Below, one piece after another: positions 22,010 to 34,200 of a stretch of DNA of 64,000 nucleotides. The notes under the pieces are model-generated. The model was not told the DNA's origin. It saw nothing but the letters and a program-made list of their open reading frames with translations, and searched no databases. The position numbers and the translations under genes were made by a program. The stretch is from Sipunculus nudus. Its lineage: Eukaryota; Annelida; Sipuncula; Golfingiida; Sipunculidae. Every line of letters starts with the position of its first letter. The stretch's first letter is position 1. The DNA lies in NCBI GenBank assembly GCA_026874595.1, contig CM049322.1, positions 33,438,340 to 33,502,339 of the forward strand, written 5' to 3'.

Positions 22010-25000
22010 CTAAGACCTGAAATACAATATTATTCTTATACATAAACGATATCTGGTAGGCCTAACTGTAAAAAAAATCATGGTGAGTGCGTGATGTATA
22101 AGATGTTACCGGGTGAGTCCGTTGTGATCAGTTCACAAAACAATCTCGAGAACTCACCTGATATGTGAATTTCCAACAACAGACGAATTTTCTGGCAACA
22201 TTGTCTGCCACCTAAAGTTTCTGTTTCAAAGGTTCAGGTAGGTGTATCATGTAATAGCAGACAACATTTCTATAAAAAGTATGGTGTCCACGTATATACA
22301 ATGGTTAAAGGCGACCAAAATTAATTTGACCATATTTAAAAAAAAAATTATTTGTGTACCTTTATGTAGATAGATATTTTTGTGTGAAATATACGTTCTC
22401 TTTTAAGTATAACTTTGCTTTGGGTATGTTAGATTAGTTCTAATAGCACACAGTGTAAAAAAGTAATCAGAATAAAAAAATTATGACACTAGCATGGTAT
22501 GAAAAGTAGTTCCGACACTAGCATGGTACAGAATGCCATACCAGGTTAGTTTGATATCCTTGTAATTTCCCTTGTATCATGTGGGGGTAATAAGATGTTA
22601 TCTAGTAGACCCATGTACACAAAACGAACGTGAACTCACATTACACAAAATAAACCACATAGTTACGAACCTTAATTTCAAAGCATTTGGCTAGTTCATA
22701 CATGTATAACGTTGATACTTTTCATTCAGTAGTGGTATATAGCCGTTTTTTTCACGTATGTTATCTCACGTCAGTTGGTCAGCCAACAGAAACATACCTA
22801 CTGTCTATAAGTTATTTGATTTTTTTTTATTCATAAATATTACATCAATTCATTTAGCTCTAGTTATATTTTGTTGCTTGTGGCCAACTCACCTTTGCTG
22901 TAAAGTTGTTGTACTCCTGGCCTCCCAAATGGTAATTTATTCAGGTTCCCCTACATTGATTATAGTCTTTCAATGTATCATTTTCCCTTTACCGGGAACC
23001 ATGGGTGTATATCGAAAACCAATAAAATATCAAATCAGAAACTGGTACTGTCGAGTGATGGTTTGCGCAATCTGGAAAAAAAGTATTTACAGTGCTTGCC
23101 TTGCAAAGTTAAATTTGTTATTTCCACAAAGTAAGGAGACGTAGTTACCAAAATGCTTATAATATAAAGCATGACATTGCAGGTCTGTGCGAAACCCGGG
23201 TACCAAATGAAGGACATTTTAAAAAAATTTTTCTTGAGGTTAACCGCCTCCATTTTTGTTATCGCTAGTTTAACTAAGTATATGTACACCTGTTACATAT
23301 ACTTCGCGGCCGGAACAGAGTTGAACTGCGTGAAACTAGGTTTGGCTTTGCAGTCAAGGGGGTTCTATGCGTAGCCAACAGTGTGTGTGTCAAAATAAAG
23401 CCAAATTAATGAAATTTATATTATTTTTATTTGGGTGTAAGGGTCAAAAGCAAAATATCTGTAAATGGCCAATGGATCTCTGGTATATATGGCCAATGGA
23501 CCTCTGGTATATACTTAATATTGAATAATGATTTTTTACATAGTGCTTATTTGCAGATATGCACACTGATATGCACAAAGAACAACTATGCATTAGTAAC
23601 ATATATCGGATATGATTTAGCAAAGTAAAAACATGACATGTCCTTATACAAACAGTAAAATACTGAAATGCGCTTAATGCTGACGTCACATTTTTTGTAA
23701 TTTGCGTATAATTTCATAACTGTTATAGATATCGCTACCAACGTTGCCACTGCATTCCTATGTTGTAAACGGCATATGTCTGCAAAGGTTAAACCTTTAC
23801 GTAGACTAACTAAAAAAGATCTGAGTCATCTATATCATTTGGTTCCGAATGAGTGTTTTCCAGAGGTAGCCCCAGTAATGTTGGTAACCAGATATATTGA
23901 TAGTTTTCCATCCATTTGTCTGTACTCCGTATAAATGCGGAGAAAATTGACACTGAAAATGTGAAAAAATCGCACTTTTTGACCCGTGACCTTGAAAAAA
24001 GTCAAGCTCACCGAAACTGTGTCAAATTAATAAGGTCATAGTCAGAAATATCCTGAGCAAGTATCATTGAAATCTGAAGAAAAACGTGACAGAAAAATAA
24101 TAATAAGAAAAACAGTGGGTGTGCATTTGTAAGATAAAGTCATTGTGTTTATGTGTTTTTATGCATCAATTGTTTTTTAAATTTTCTTATATATATTAAT
24201 TAAAATCAAAATCTGTTAATTGATTATATTTGGAATACCGTAGATATTAGATATATACAAATTTTCTAGGAATTTTCTATTTTTTTTTATTAGTTTTAAT
24301 ATTATTGATATTGATATGATGATTAATATCATTATTCATTATTATTATTATTATTAATAATATTATTACAAAAATAAGGAACTGTAAGATAACAGCATAT
24401 AAGTTAACATTAGTCAAATCACCTGTTGGTGGACGAGTGATATCTTTCAATCGCAGGTAGTGATAAAATCTTATTATTTTCTTGCTGAGTATATACAGTT
24501 ATTATCCTATTCATTTTTGTTAACATCATCTTACAAATAAATAATCAATAAATGTGGTCACATCTTGATTTGAAGGGAGACAGAAAGATGCCAAAACGCA
24601 GCTTTTGACAATGTTCGTGACATTTGATACAACCAGGCATAAAATATACTTTATACATACATGAAATAAGTGAACGGAAATTTCATAATTTTAGTAACAC
24701 TACTTAAATTTTAACATGACGTGGTCACATTATTTTTTAAATCTCCTGACAACTGGTAGTAATGGGTTTTATGTTCTGCCTTTAAAATTTTAAGGATTTG
24801 TTGTGCATTACAAAATTGATAAGCAAGAATCTAAGAATCAATGAAATATATTTGAAGGTAAGTTGGCATTTCTCATGCATTTAACTGATACTCCTTTTAT
24901 AGTATGTAACAGTATGTCTGGTTATTTCCGTACACATACTTTTCCCCCCTTATGAGTAGCCTTTTCACGTGCAGGCGAAGCATTGAGTGTCAGATGTTCA

Positions 25001-25160
25001 ACAGTTATACAAAACACTGTTTCGTTCAGGTTCTCACAGCTTCGTCTGGGCTTTGAGGGCTCATTTAAGTCAGTTTCTTCAGTGGTAATGTGAAAGATTC
25101 CTTATGTACGGTAGGCGTATTGAGAAATTTCATATGGACCTGCACGGAGGCATGCTTTTG
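22010..25160. other. No recognisable gene; region upstream of the GTPase start
   Basis: This stretch should hold the 5' untranslated exon(s) and promoter of the minus-strand GTPase gene, but I see no decisive element. ORFs here are short and unlike known proteins. Small local duplications are present: GACACTAGCATGGTA occurs twice at about 22,485-22,530, and a unit of about 30 bp, GGCCAATGGAyCTCTGGTAT, occurs twice at about 23,467-23,512. A/T-rich trinucleotide runs lie at about 24,290-24,370. Confidence 0.5.
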
Positions 25161-25379
25161 TTTCTATTGTTGCCCCTGGATAACATCCGGCAACTAAATA
25201 AAATCGCTACATTTAGCGATCGTTTTGCCTGATACGCATTCCGCATGCGTGATTCGCGCATGAGGAATCTCGCCTTCTGTATAACTCAATACGTGTACCG
25301 ATGTTATACGCATTCCCCATCCGCGCACATAAGAATTCTTAGCTTGAGTCGGCAAATACATTCAAAATCGCCTGTTTAT

Positions 25380-25560
25380 TACCTCTGCTAAGCGGCCGGG
25401 GTTATGTTTTTGTGGCCGTTTCTTTGTTTGTTTGTCTGTGGGCAACATTAGTCAAAAAGATATTGATGGATTTTGATGACATCTTCAGGTTGGTAGTCAA
25501 TGATCAAAATTTGAATTGATGATTCGAGCAGGAATTACATATAAAGAAAAAACAAATTAT
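25380..25560. repeat. Dispersed repeat of the TCTGC..GG..TTATGTTT type
   Basis: The order CCTCTGCTAAGCGGCC, GGTTATGTTTTTG, TTTGTTTGTTTGTCTGT, AACATTAGTCAAAAAG and GGATTTTGATGACATCTTCAG recurs in degraded form at 39,110-39,260, 39,970-40,090 and 45,505-45,620. It looks like a widely dispersed non-coding repeat, probably a SINE or LINE tail. The class is not certain. Confidence 0.55.
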
Positions 25561-25974
25561 TGGAGAATTCTGGAAAGTAGCATATAAAATAGATCAAAAG
25601 GGTACAGCCAGAGATAAACAAGGCATACGGGCCTAATGCAAACCTGTGCAATGGGATATACATCAGGTATTATGCTGGATGATTACTTTCAAGTACAAGT
25701 ATAACATGTATATGTATAATGCAAGCAATGAACATTTTGAACCAGAGTACATACACCAATTACACAAAAGTCACTGCTGAATATGGCATGGGTGCATCAA
25801 ACACTTAAGTGATTGTAGGCACCACCAGTCTTGTGTACGAGAAAGCCATAAAAGATGTATTGACTTGCAAACTTACAGGCAGATACTTCAAACTACTCTT
25901 GTATGTGCACAGATGCAAGAAAGAATCGTAGGTGGCGCCACATGTCTTGTATACAACAAAACTATCCGAGATGT

Positions 25975-26560
25975 ATCGACATGATATGATCCATGCATGT
26001 TCACTGTATACCCATGTAATGTAAAGATGCATAATACACGCCTGGATATGATCCATGCATGTTCCATGCACTGTATAGATGCATGAAACACGCCTAGATA
26101 TGACCTATGCATGTTCCATGTAGCCTGCTTGAGAACTGAACCTTATGAATAATTAATATATGTGCATGTAAATAATTGTACTCATGCATTATATCATATC
26201 TGTGATAAAAAAACTATATAAATACATTTTTGGCAATACCCATGTATGTCCAGGCATAATCCATGCATTACCCAGGCGTGTCCAGGCGTAATCCATGCAT
26301 TATCCATTCATGTCTATGCATGATCATTGCATTTCCTGTTCACTATATACACAATCAAGGAACAATAAGTCCATGCAAGGAAAACCAAGAAATCGATGCA
26401 TGTTCCATGCATTGTATCCATGTATGGACTTAGAAATTTTAGCGAAAAGACCCAGGGGGGGGGGGTCCATGAATGTTCCATGCATGATCCATGGCGTATG
26501 CTTCGGTAATGCCAGGAGCATATATTGCAAAAATGCTGTTGGTTGCGCCGACTCTCATGC
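25975..26560. repeat. Cluster of ATGCAT palindromes with partial tandem structure
   Basis: Roughly fifteen copies of CCATGCA, ATGCATG or near variants lie in about 580 bp. At 25,985-26,125 they form a 55-60-bp unit of about 2.5 copies, with GATCCATGCATGTTC, a GTATA segment, GATGCAT and ACACGCCT. The second part (26,240-26,490) has looser spacing and a run of about 12 G at 26,454-26,466. No gene is supported; short ORFs rich in Met, His and Cys are by-products of the repeat. Confidence 0.7.
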
Positions 26561-26779
26561 ATTCATTAAAGGCATCTGAGCTGCATACATATGCCCAATT
26601 TCAGGCTGGTATATCAAATCCCCTCTGAAAAATAAGCAGGGACATACACTCTGCAAAAGTTACTGTAAGGGGGCGACACCTGTCTTGTGTACGCGAAAAC
26701 CCTCAAAGATACATGGACAGGTCAAAATATCAGGCTAATACCTCAAACTTCTTTTGAGTCAGGTGCACTGGGATGACCA

Positions 26780-27080
26780 GGCTCAGGTGAGAAAGGCAGT
26801 TGCCCCGAGTAAACCAGAATAAAATGCTAGCTGCAGCTAATACTCTGAGTGAAGTCTTAACCTGAACCTGGCTTCACTGAATAAACTGTTGACCTGAACC
26901 TGGCTGCACTAAGTGTGCTCTTGACCTGTTGCCAAATCTGATACAGTTTGCAGTCTGCCAAAGCTATATATAGAACCAGTCTGGTCTTTGGCCTGTTCCC
27001 AGACCTGAAAGAATTGGCAGTCTGCAAAGCTACTTACAGATACAGACACAATCTTGGCCTGTTGGTAAATCTGTTTACAC
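26780..27080. repeat. Short imperfect tandem repeats
   Basis: The phrase GACCTGAACCTGGCT is present twice at about 26,850-26,910. A longer unit with GCAGTCTGC, AAAGCTA and TTGGCCTGTT is present twice at about 26,950-27,065. No coding potential is recognised. Confidence 0.5.
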
Positions 27081-27689
27081 ATACTGAACGACTTTTGCTA
27101 CAATGTTTTTATCAAGCTGACATATTCATAATATTTTTTATCAAAATGTTTGGAATAATAAAAATTGTAGTCATTTCATTGTTACAGGTTCAATGATTCT
27201 GCACAACAATCGTTTTAGTAAACTTGAACAAAGGCCTCCTTAGAATAATTTTTGTGCAATGTTACAGAAGCAGAAACTACAGTTTTGCAGAAGAAGACTA
27301 TTGCAGCTCTTAGTTTGAAAATGGCTTACTATTGGCCACATGACCAACTTCAGCTTTCTTTGACTCTACAAAAAAATCAACGAACCAATTCTATTCGTAT
27401 ACAATTGAAAAATAAACCCTACCCTAAGATAATTCTTGTGAAAAATTTAACGATTCAGCAAGACAGTTTCATCATAAAACATTTTTAAACGGAAAGAGAC
27501 TGATATTTCTTAGATTATTATGTCAGTATGCTTAGGCCCCTACTTGGCCAAATGGCTGAGTTCAAATTCCTGTAGCTTGGCCAAAATTTATCAAACCGAA
27601 ACCATTTGAACAAACTTGATAGAGCTAGTTTCTATGAAATTATGAACAATTTTGCTTAATTATTTCAGAGAAGAAGATTTGCAAAGTTT

Positions 27690-28460
27690 TTTTTAGCTTT
27701 TCCCCCGTATAATGTAAGTTAATGCAGGTGGTGCCACAAAAAGCTCAATCCCATATCATTTCACATGTGGGAAATTGTTGCATAGAATTTGGGGAAGCTA
27801 GCTCCTGCTATTCCTGAGAGATTATGGGTTAATGTACTTAAGACCGATGACCCGCGCACAAAAAAGATTGGTGCAGGTGGCGCCACCAATATCTCAAATT
27901 TATATATGAGTCATGTGACCAGCCATTGCATAAAATGGAAAATAATTTTTAATTATTCTGGGAAGTATTTTTGAGCCCAATATCCCGGAGGACATGTGCA
28001 ACATAGATCTGATTTTAAGTTTCTAAGCAGATTTTTCATAGACCTCCCTGTATGTCAATTAAGAAGATTCTAGGTCCAATAGTTTCGATTTGTGCCCTGG
28101 TAATGGACGACCGCATCTTTGAATTAAGGTCTCAGATATTGAGAAAAAAAATGCGTTAAATTGAGAAAAATCCAGGTAGCGCCACCAGTCTGCAGGAACC
28201 GATGAATCAATTCATGATGAATTTGCCTGCAAATAATCATGGTTATCAATGCATAAGTTGTTCAGATACTGGAGCCTTTGCATCAAATTTTTAATTATTC
28301 TGGGGGAAATTCTGAGCCCGATAGCTCGAAGGATATGGGTAACAGAGACCTAATTGCAGGATTGAAAAGGAGATTTTTCATGGACCTCCCTTGATGTCAA
28401 GTAAGAAGTTTCCAGGTCCGGCGGTTAAGAGTTGTGTATGGTTAACGGAGAGAAGGACAG
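27690..28460. repeat. Tandem pair of a GGCGCCACC-containing dispersed repeat
   Basis: Two units about 304 bp apart carry, in order, AGGTGGCGCCACC (27,872) or AGGTAGCGCCACC (28,176), a TTTAATTATTCTGGG segment, GAGCCCrATA, GGAyATGyGTAACA-like, GACCTCCCT and AGGTCC. A partial third copy starts upstream near 27,720. Related copies lie at 45,000-45,200 and 47,220-47,740. It has no ORF and appears to be a non-coding interspersed repeat. Confidence 0.7.
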
Positions 28461-28559
28461 ACGAACGGACGGGAAGACGGACGGAGGACGGACAAAGAGT
28501 GGTCGCCATAACTAATTATCTTTAAGTCGGCTGAGTTTAAAATGGACAGATTACACTGA

Positions 28560-29440
28560 TATTATCAAATCTGTGAGTGATAAGGGCTGGTAAGGACATT
28601 TCATTTTTTTTTAATTTTGTATGATGACAAGAGAATAGGTTTGATTGTATACCGGTATTTTAATTAAAATTGAAGAATGACAATTCTCTCTCAGAATCTG
28701 GAACTGTCATAAAAAAATTACCTTAAATGACCTTTTAGAGACTTTTTAGAGAGCTGGTATTTTTCTTAATAGACGTACAGACGGACAGTGGAAAATGTAG
28801 GAAATAAACTGAATAGCCCATCCGTGAAGAGAAAAAAATATATTTTGTTTGCAATATATAGAGTGAATAAAATGAGCTACATAGTATGCAACTATTGAGA
28901 AAGATATCAGTAAAAAATGTTTTTGTGTTATAGTAAACTTGACAGAATTTTGAATTTTTCAGAGTGCGAGGGTGTATTGATTATTTTATACCTGTCAAAG
29001 TTATTGTGCAGACAAAAAAAAAAAAAAAAAAGAAAACATACGCAAATGGGTCAAATTAATCGAAAATTTTGACAAGTATTGACCCACCATGCTTTAAACA
29101 TAATTTGTAATAATGCCCTCACTTTCCTTCTGAGACCCTCTGTCACCAACATACCTGTGAATATATATATAAGAGCGTAGTGAGCTTATACCAAATGCCG
29201 ACACTAATACAATAGAACAAACCTGTTTGACCGAGGACGTAAATTCTGAATGGATCAAATGTACCCGCCCACGCTAAGTTCTCTGAGGACCGCCACATAT
29301 ACAGCAACTCACACTGCGTGCTTGAGACTCGAGTAGCCACAAAATTTGATAGTAACATGTTTAAAAAAAAATATATAATATGGTCCATATCTTTGTTGAA
29401 CCCTTTGATGCATAAGCTTGGTAAACAAATGCTTATTGTA

Positions 29441-29476
<36 letters not shown>

Positions 29477-31250
29477 GATAGAGATATATATATATAAGAA
29501 ACAGGAAAGAAAATACAAAAAAAAAAAAAAGGAAACAAATGTCGCTGTATAATTATTTTCCTTCGGTTGAGGGGAATGAATCTCAAGTTGCCACCTACTT
29601 CCCCTTGGCCGTTAGCGTGTCACCGTGTGATCGCGAGCCAGCAACCCTTCTCGTGAGTGGTAGGGGTGCCTTTTGATGATGTCGACCTTAGAGGCTACTT
29701 TATATAACGTCTAGGCCTTATCAATCAAAACTGACGTGTCCCAATACTTGTAACTCGAGCTTTGCGCATGCGGGTAGGCTTGGTAGATGAGGTATGATAG
29801 GCTACAACTCATTTTTCCTCCCTGATACACATCTGATGGTTGGCGTAAAATTTAGCAATTAAGTAAAAATCTGTTTTGCAGAGATTTCTTCTTACAGCGC
29901 GATCACTTGTTTAAATAATACGTTTGTAATTCTAACACAATGGTAAGTAATACTTTTATCGGCACAGTATTCAGCATCACAGCCCTGTTTTATACAAACA
30001 TAAGTAACATTCGGTGTTAACATCTGAGATATTATTTGCATTTATGGCAGCCTAGTCCAACTGAATATTCAGTGACAAAAAAACAGTATTATACCTGGCG
30101 CAGTACACTCTGATTGCAATAGCAAGGGAAGGTTGCTTAGGAAGAGCACCCAGTGCTAGTATACATTGCTGTCATAGGTACCTTTGTCCTATCGCTTTGA
30201 TGTTTATAATAAAGATTCGCCCATAAATTTATATTTCCCCCTTTGAGGAAGTCAACTGAATCAAACAAAAGCAAGATACGATGTAACACTAACACCAATA
30301 GTATTTTGTTTAGTTTAAGGACTCGGTCAGTATAGTGCGTGCATTGCAAAGACAGGGTGGAATTCCGCAACATGTTTTTTTTCCTCCATTTGTCTTGCCA
30401 AAAAAGGAAACAAAATATTTCTGTTTCTGATGATATCGTCCTATGTATTCCTTGCATGTATCGCATGAATATGATACTGTAAATCTCTTAGAACTATTAC
30501 ATTTAATTGGTGTATATATTATACGATTTTGTCAATGAAATTTGTATTTGAAAAATCACTTAAACAAGGTTTGTTATTATTATTATTACATACAAAACGT
30601 GCAGAGTACAGCACAAAGTGGAAAGAGTGCTATATAAATTTGGTATGATAATTCAAATAATAATAATGATAACCTCTTAATACCACCAGTTTCTGTTAAC
30701 ATTACACCAAATCATTTATCAGAACCACAGGGACCAATTGAAGGCAGATTTGCATGGCGAGTCATCTAAAAAAACTACTTTTTAGCATATCTCTACACTT
30801 GTGCAGCTTATGACAAATTATCTTCGCCGTGTAGAAGACATTTTCTAAGCGTTTTAGTAACATGATTTTTATTTGCAGAGGTGTGCGCTTTAGGAGTGAC
30901 TTTTTTTCACATGTATTTATAACAGGGTAGGATACCATCGATACCTTTAATAATAGTTAAAATATGTGGAATGACGGTATATAAAAATGGAAATCAGTAT
31001 CTATACTATCTATCCTCTTCATGTTTCTTTTCGGGTCGATTTTTATTTTAAATATAAATATCCTATTTGTATAAAATGCAGTTAAGCAGCTGGCATGGTT
31101 TCCGTTAGTTTATCCGGCTATTTTAGACATCATTGGAAATAGCTTCTTCATTTAACGCAATATCATATACTATAAGATTTGTGTAATGGCACCCGTATCT
31201 TTTATGATGACTCTGGTTATTTATTACAGCTTGGCAGGGCTTTTGGTGCT
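28560..31250. other. No gene recognised
   Basis: This is AT-rich sequence with a run of about 17 A at 29,014-29,030, (TA)n at about 29,438-29,495 and a short A tract at 29,516-29,531. ORFs of 109-147 codons on the minus strand run through (TA)n or low-complexity sequence and have no recognisable domain. Confidence 0.5.
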
Positions 31251-31269
31251 GATTGCATTTATAACTTTC

Positions 31270-34200
31270 CGTACAATGTCAAAGAATGATAAGTAGACAC
31301 TACAGCAGAGCACTGAAATTTGTTCTACTACACCACTGCATTGCTAAGAAGGAACTACATAACTGATATGTATCTACTACAGTATACTACTACATAGTAA
31401 TGTAATTTTTAGGAGAGCATTCATTGATTATTAGTCATAACAGCACAGCCCTATTATGTATCAACTACACCATCATATTGATCGGTAATTACTAGAGTAG
31501 AGCACTGTAATATATCTGCTAAAGCACTATATTGGAGAACTGTATTGATAAGCAGGAACTGTAGCACAGCAAATTTTCATACCTTAGAAGAGCACAGTAC
31601 TGTAATGTATCTACTACAGCAGAGAACGAAGAATAAAGCACAACATTGATATCTATCTACATCAGCACTGAATATATAGATAACAACTATAACAGCCCTG
31701 TTATTCATCTACTACAACACAACATTATTGAATATTCATTACAGCAGCGTATTGTTATGTATCTACTGTAGCACTATATTGTAGCACCGAATTGATTAGT
31801 AGGAACTACAGCAAAGCAACGTTTAATAATTTAGGAGAGCATTAAATTGAGCACTACTTAAGTAGCCACTACAGCACAGAGCTGTGTAGATCGTCTGTAG
31901 CACTGTTTTGATAAGAAGTCACTGCAACATAGTACTGATATGTATCTACTTCAGCACTGTATTTATATGTAATCAATATATTAAATCACTGATATATGTC
32001 TACTGCAACACTGTATTAACAGGTAGTCAGTACAGCAAATAACTGATATGTATCTTCTACAGCACTGAATAGATAAGTTGGTACCATAGCATTTCACTGA
32101 TTATATCTATCATAGCACTGAATTTATTAGAAGTTATTACAACATATCACTGATGTGTATCTACTACAGCACTATATTTAATAGTAGTCACAACAGCATG
32201 TCACTGATATGTATCTCCTACAGCAATGTAATTATAAAGAGTCATTACAACATATCACTGATGTGTATCTACTACAGCACTATATTTAATAGTAGTCACA
32301 ACAGCATGTCACTGATATGTATCTCCTACAGCAATGTAATTATAAAGAGTCATTACAACATATCACTGATGTGTATCTACTACAGCACTATATTTAATAG
32401 TAGTCACAACAGCATATCACTGATATGTATCTCCTACAGCACTGTAATTATAAAGAGTCATTACAACATATCACTGATGTGTATCTACTACAGCACTATA
32501 TTTAATAGTAGTCACAACAGCATATCACTGATATGTATCTCCTACAGCACTGTAATTATAAAGAGTCATTACAACATATCACTGATGTGTTTCTACTACA
32601 GCACTATATTTAATAGTAGTCACAACAGCATGTCACTGATATGTATCTACTTCAGCACTGTATTTATATGTAATCAATATAACAAATCACTGATATATGT
32701 CTACTGCAACACTGTATTAACAGGTAGTCAGTACAGCAAATAACTGATATGTATCTTCTACAGCACTGAATAGATAAGTTGGTACCATAGCATTTCACTG
32801 ATTATATCTATCATAGCACTGAATTTATTAGAAGTCATTACAACATATCACTGATGTGTATCTACTACAGCACTATATTTAATAGTAGTCACAACAGCAT
32901 GTCACTGATATGTATCTCCTACAGCAATGTAATTATAAAGAGTCATTACAACATATCACTGATGTGTATCTACTACAGCACTATATTTAATAGTAGTCAC
33001 AACAGCATGTCACTGATATGTATCTCCTACAGCAATGTAATTATAAAGAGTCATTACAACATATCACTGATGTGTATCTACTACAGCACTATATTTAATA
33101 GTAGTCACAACAGCATATCACTGATATGTTTCTCCTACAGCACTGTAATTATAAAGAGTCATTACAACATATCACTGATGTGTTTCTACTACAGCACTAT
33201 ATTTAATAGTAGTCACAACAGCATATCACTGATATGTATCTCCTACAGCACTGTAATTATAAAGAGTCATTACAACATATCACTGATGTGTATCTACTAC
33301 AGCACTATATTTAATAGTAGTCACAACAGCATGTCACTGATATGTATTTTCTACAGCACTGTAATTATAAAGAGTCATTACAACATATCACTGATGTGTA
33401 TCTACTACAGCACTATATTTAATAGTAGTCACAACAGCATATCACTGATATGTATCTCCTACAGCACTGTAATAATAAAGAGTCATTACAACATATCACT
33501 GATGTGTATCTACTACAGCACTATATTTAATAGTAGTCACAACAGCATGTCACTGATATGTATCTCCTACAGCACTGTAATTATAAAGAGTCATTTAAGC
33601 ATATCACTGATGTGTATCTACTACAGCACTATATTTAATAGTAGTCACAACAGCATATCACTGATATGTATCTCCTACAGCACTGTAATTATAAAGAGTC
33701 ATTACAGCATATCACTGATGTGTATCTACTACAGCACTATATTTAATAGTAGTCACAACAGCATATCACTGATATGTATCTCCTACAGCACTGTAATTAT
33801 AAAGAGTCATTACAACATATCACTGATGTGTATCTACTACAGCACTATATTTAATAGTAGTCACAACAGCATGTCACTGATATGTATCTCCTACAGCACT
33901 GTAATTATAAAGAGTCATTACAACATATCACTGATGTGTATCTACTACAGCACTATATTTAATAGTAGTCACAACAGCATATCACTGATATGTATCTCCT
34001 ACAGCACTGTAATTATAAAGAGTCATTACAACATATCACTGATGTGTATCTACTACAGCACTATATTTAATAGTAGTCACAGCAGCATGTCACTGATATG
34101 TATCTCCTACAGCACTGTAATTATAAAGAGTCATTGCAACATATCACTGATGTGTATCTACTACAGTACTATATTTAATAGTAGTCACAACAGCATATCA

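Noticed and set aside
26295-26579. Overlapping Met/His/Cys-rich ORFs on both strands
   Set aside because: They are produced by the repeated ATGCAT and CCATG words; no domain or splice context supports them.
29143-29586. 147-codon minus-strand ORF
   Set aside because: The middle is translated (TA)n and the rest matches no recognisable protein.
29600-29660. Possible tRNA-like segment (GGCCGTTAGCGTG, then GATCGCGAGCC)
   Set aside because: It resembles the A-box side of a tRNA, but no acceptable B box at the right spacing was found.
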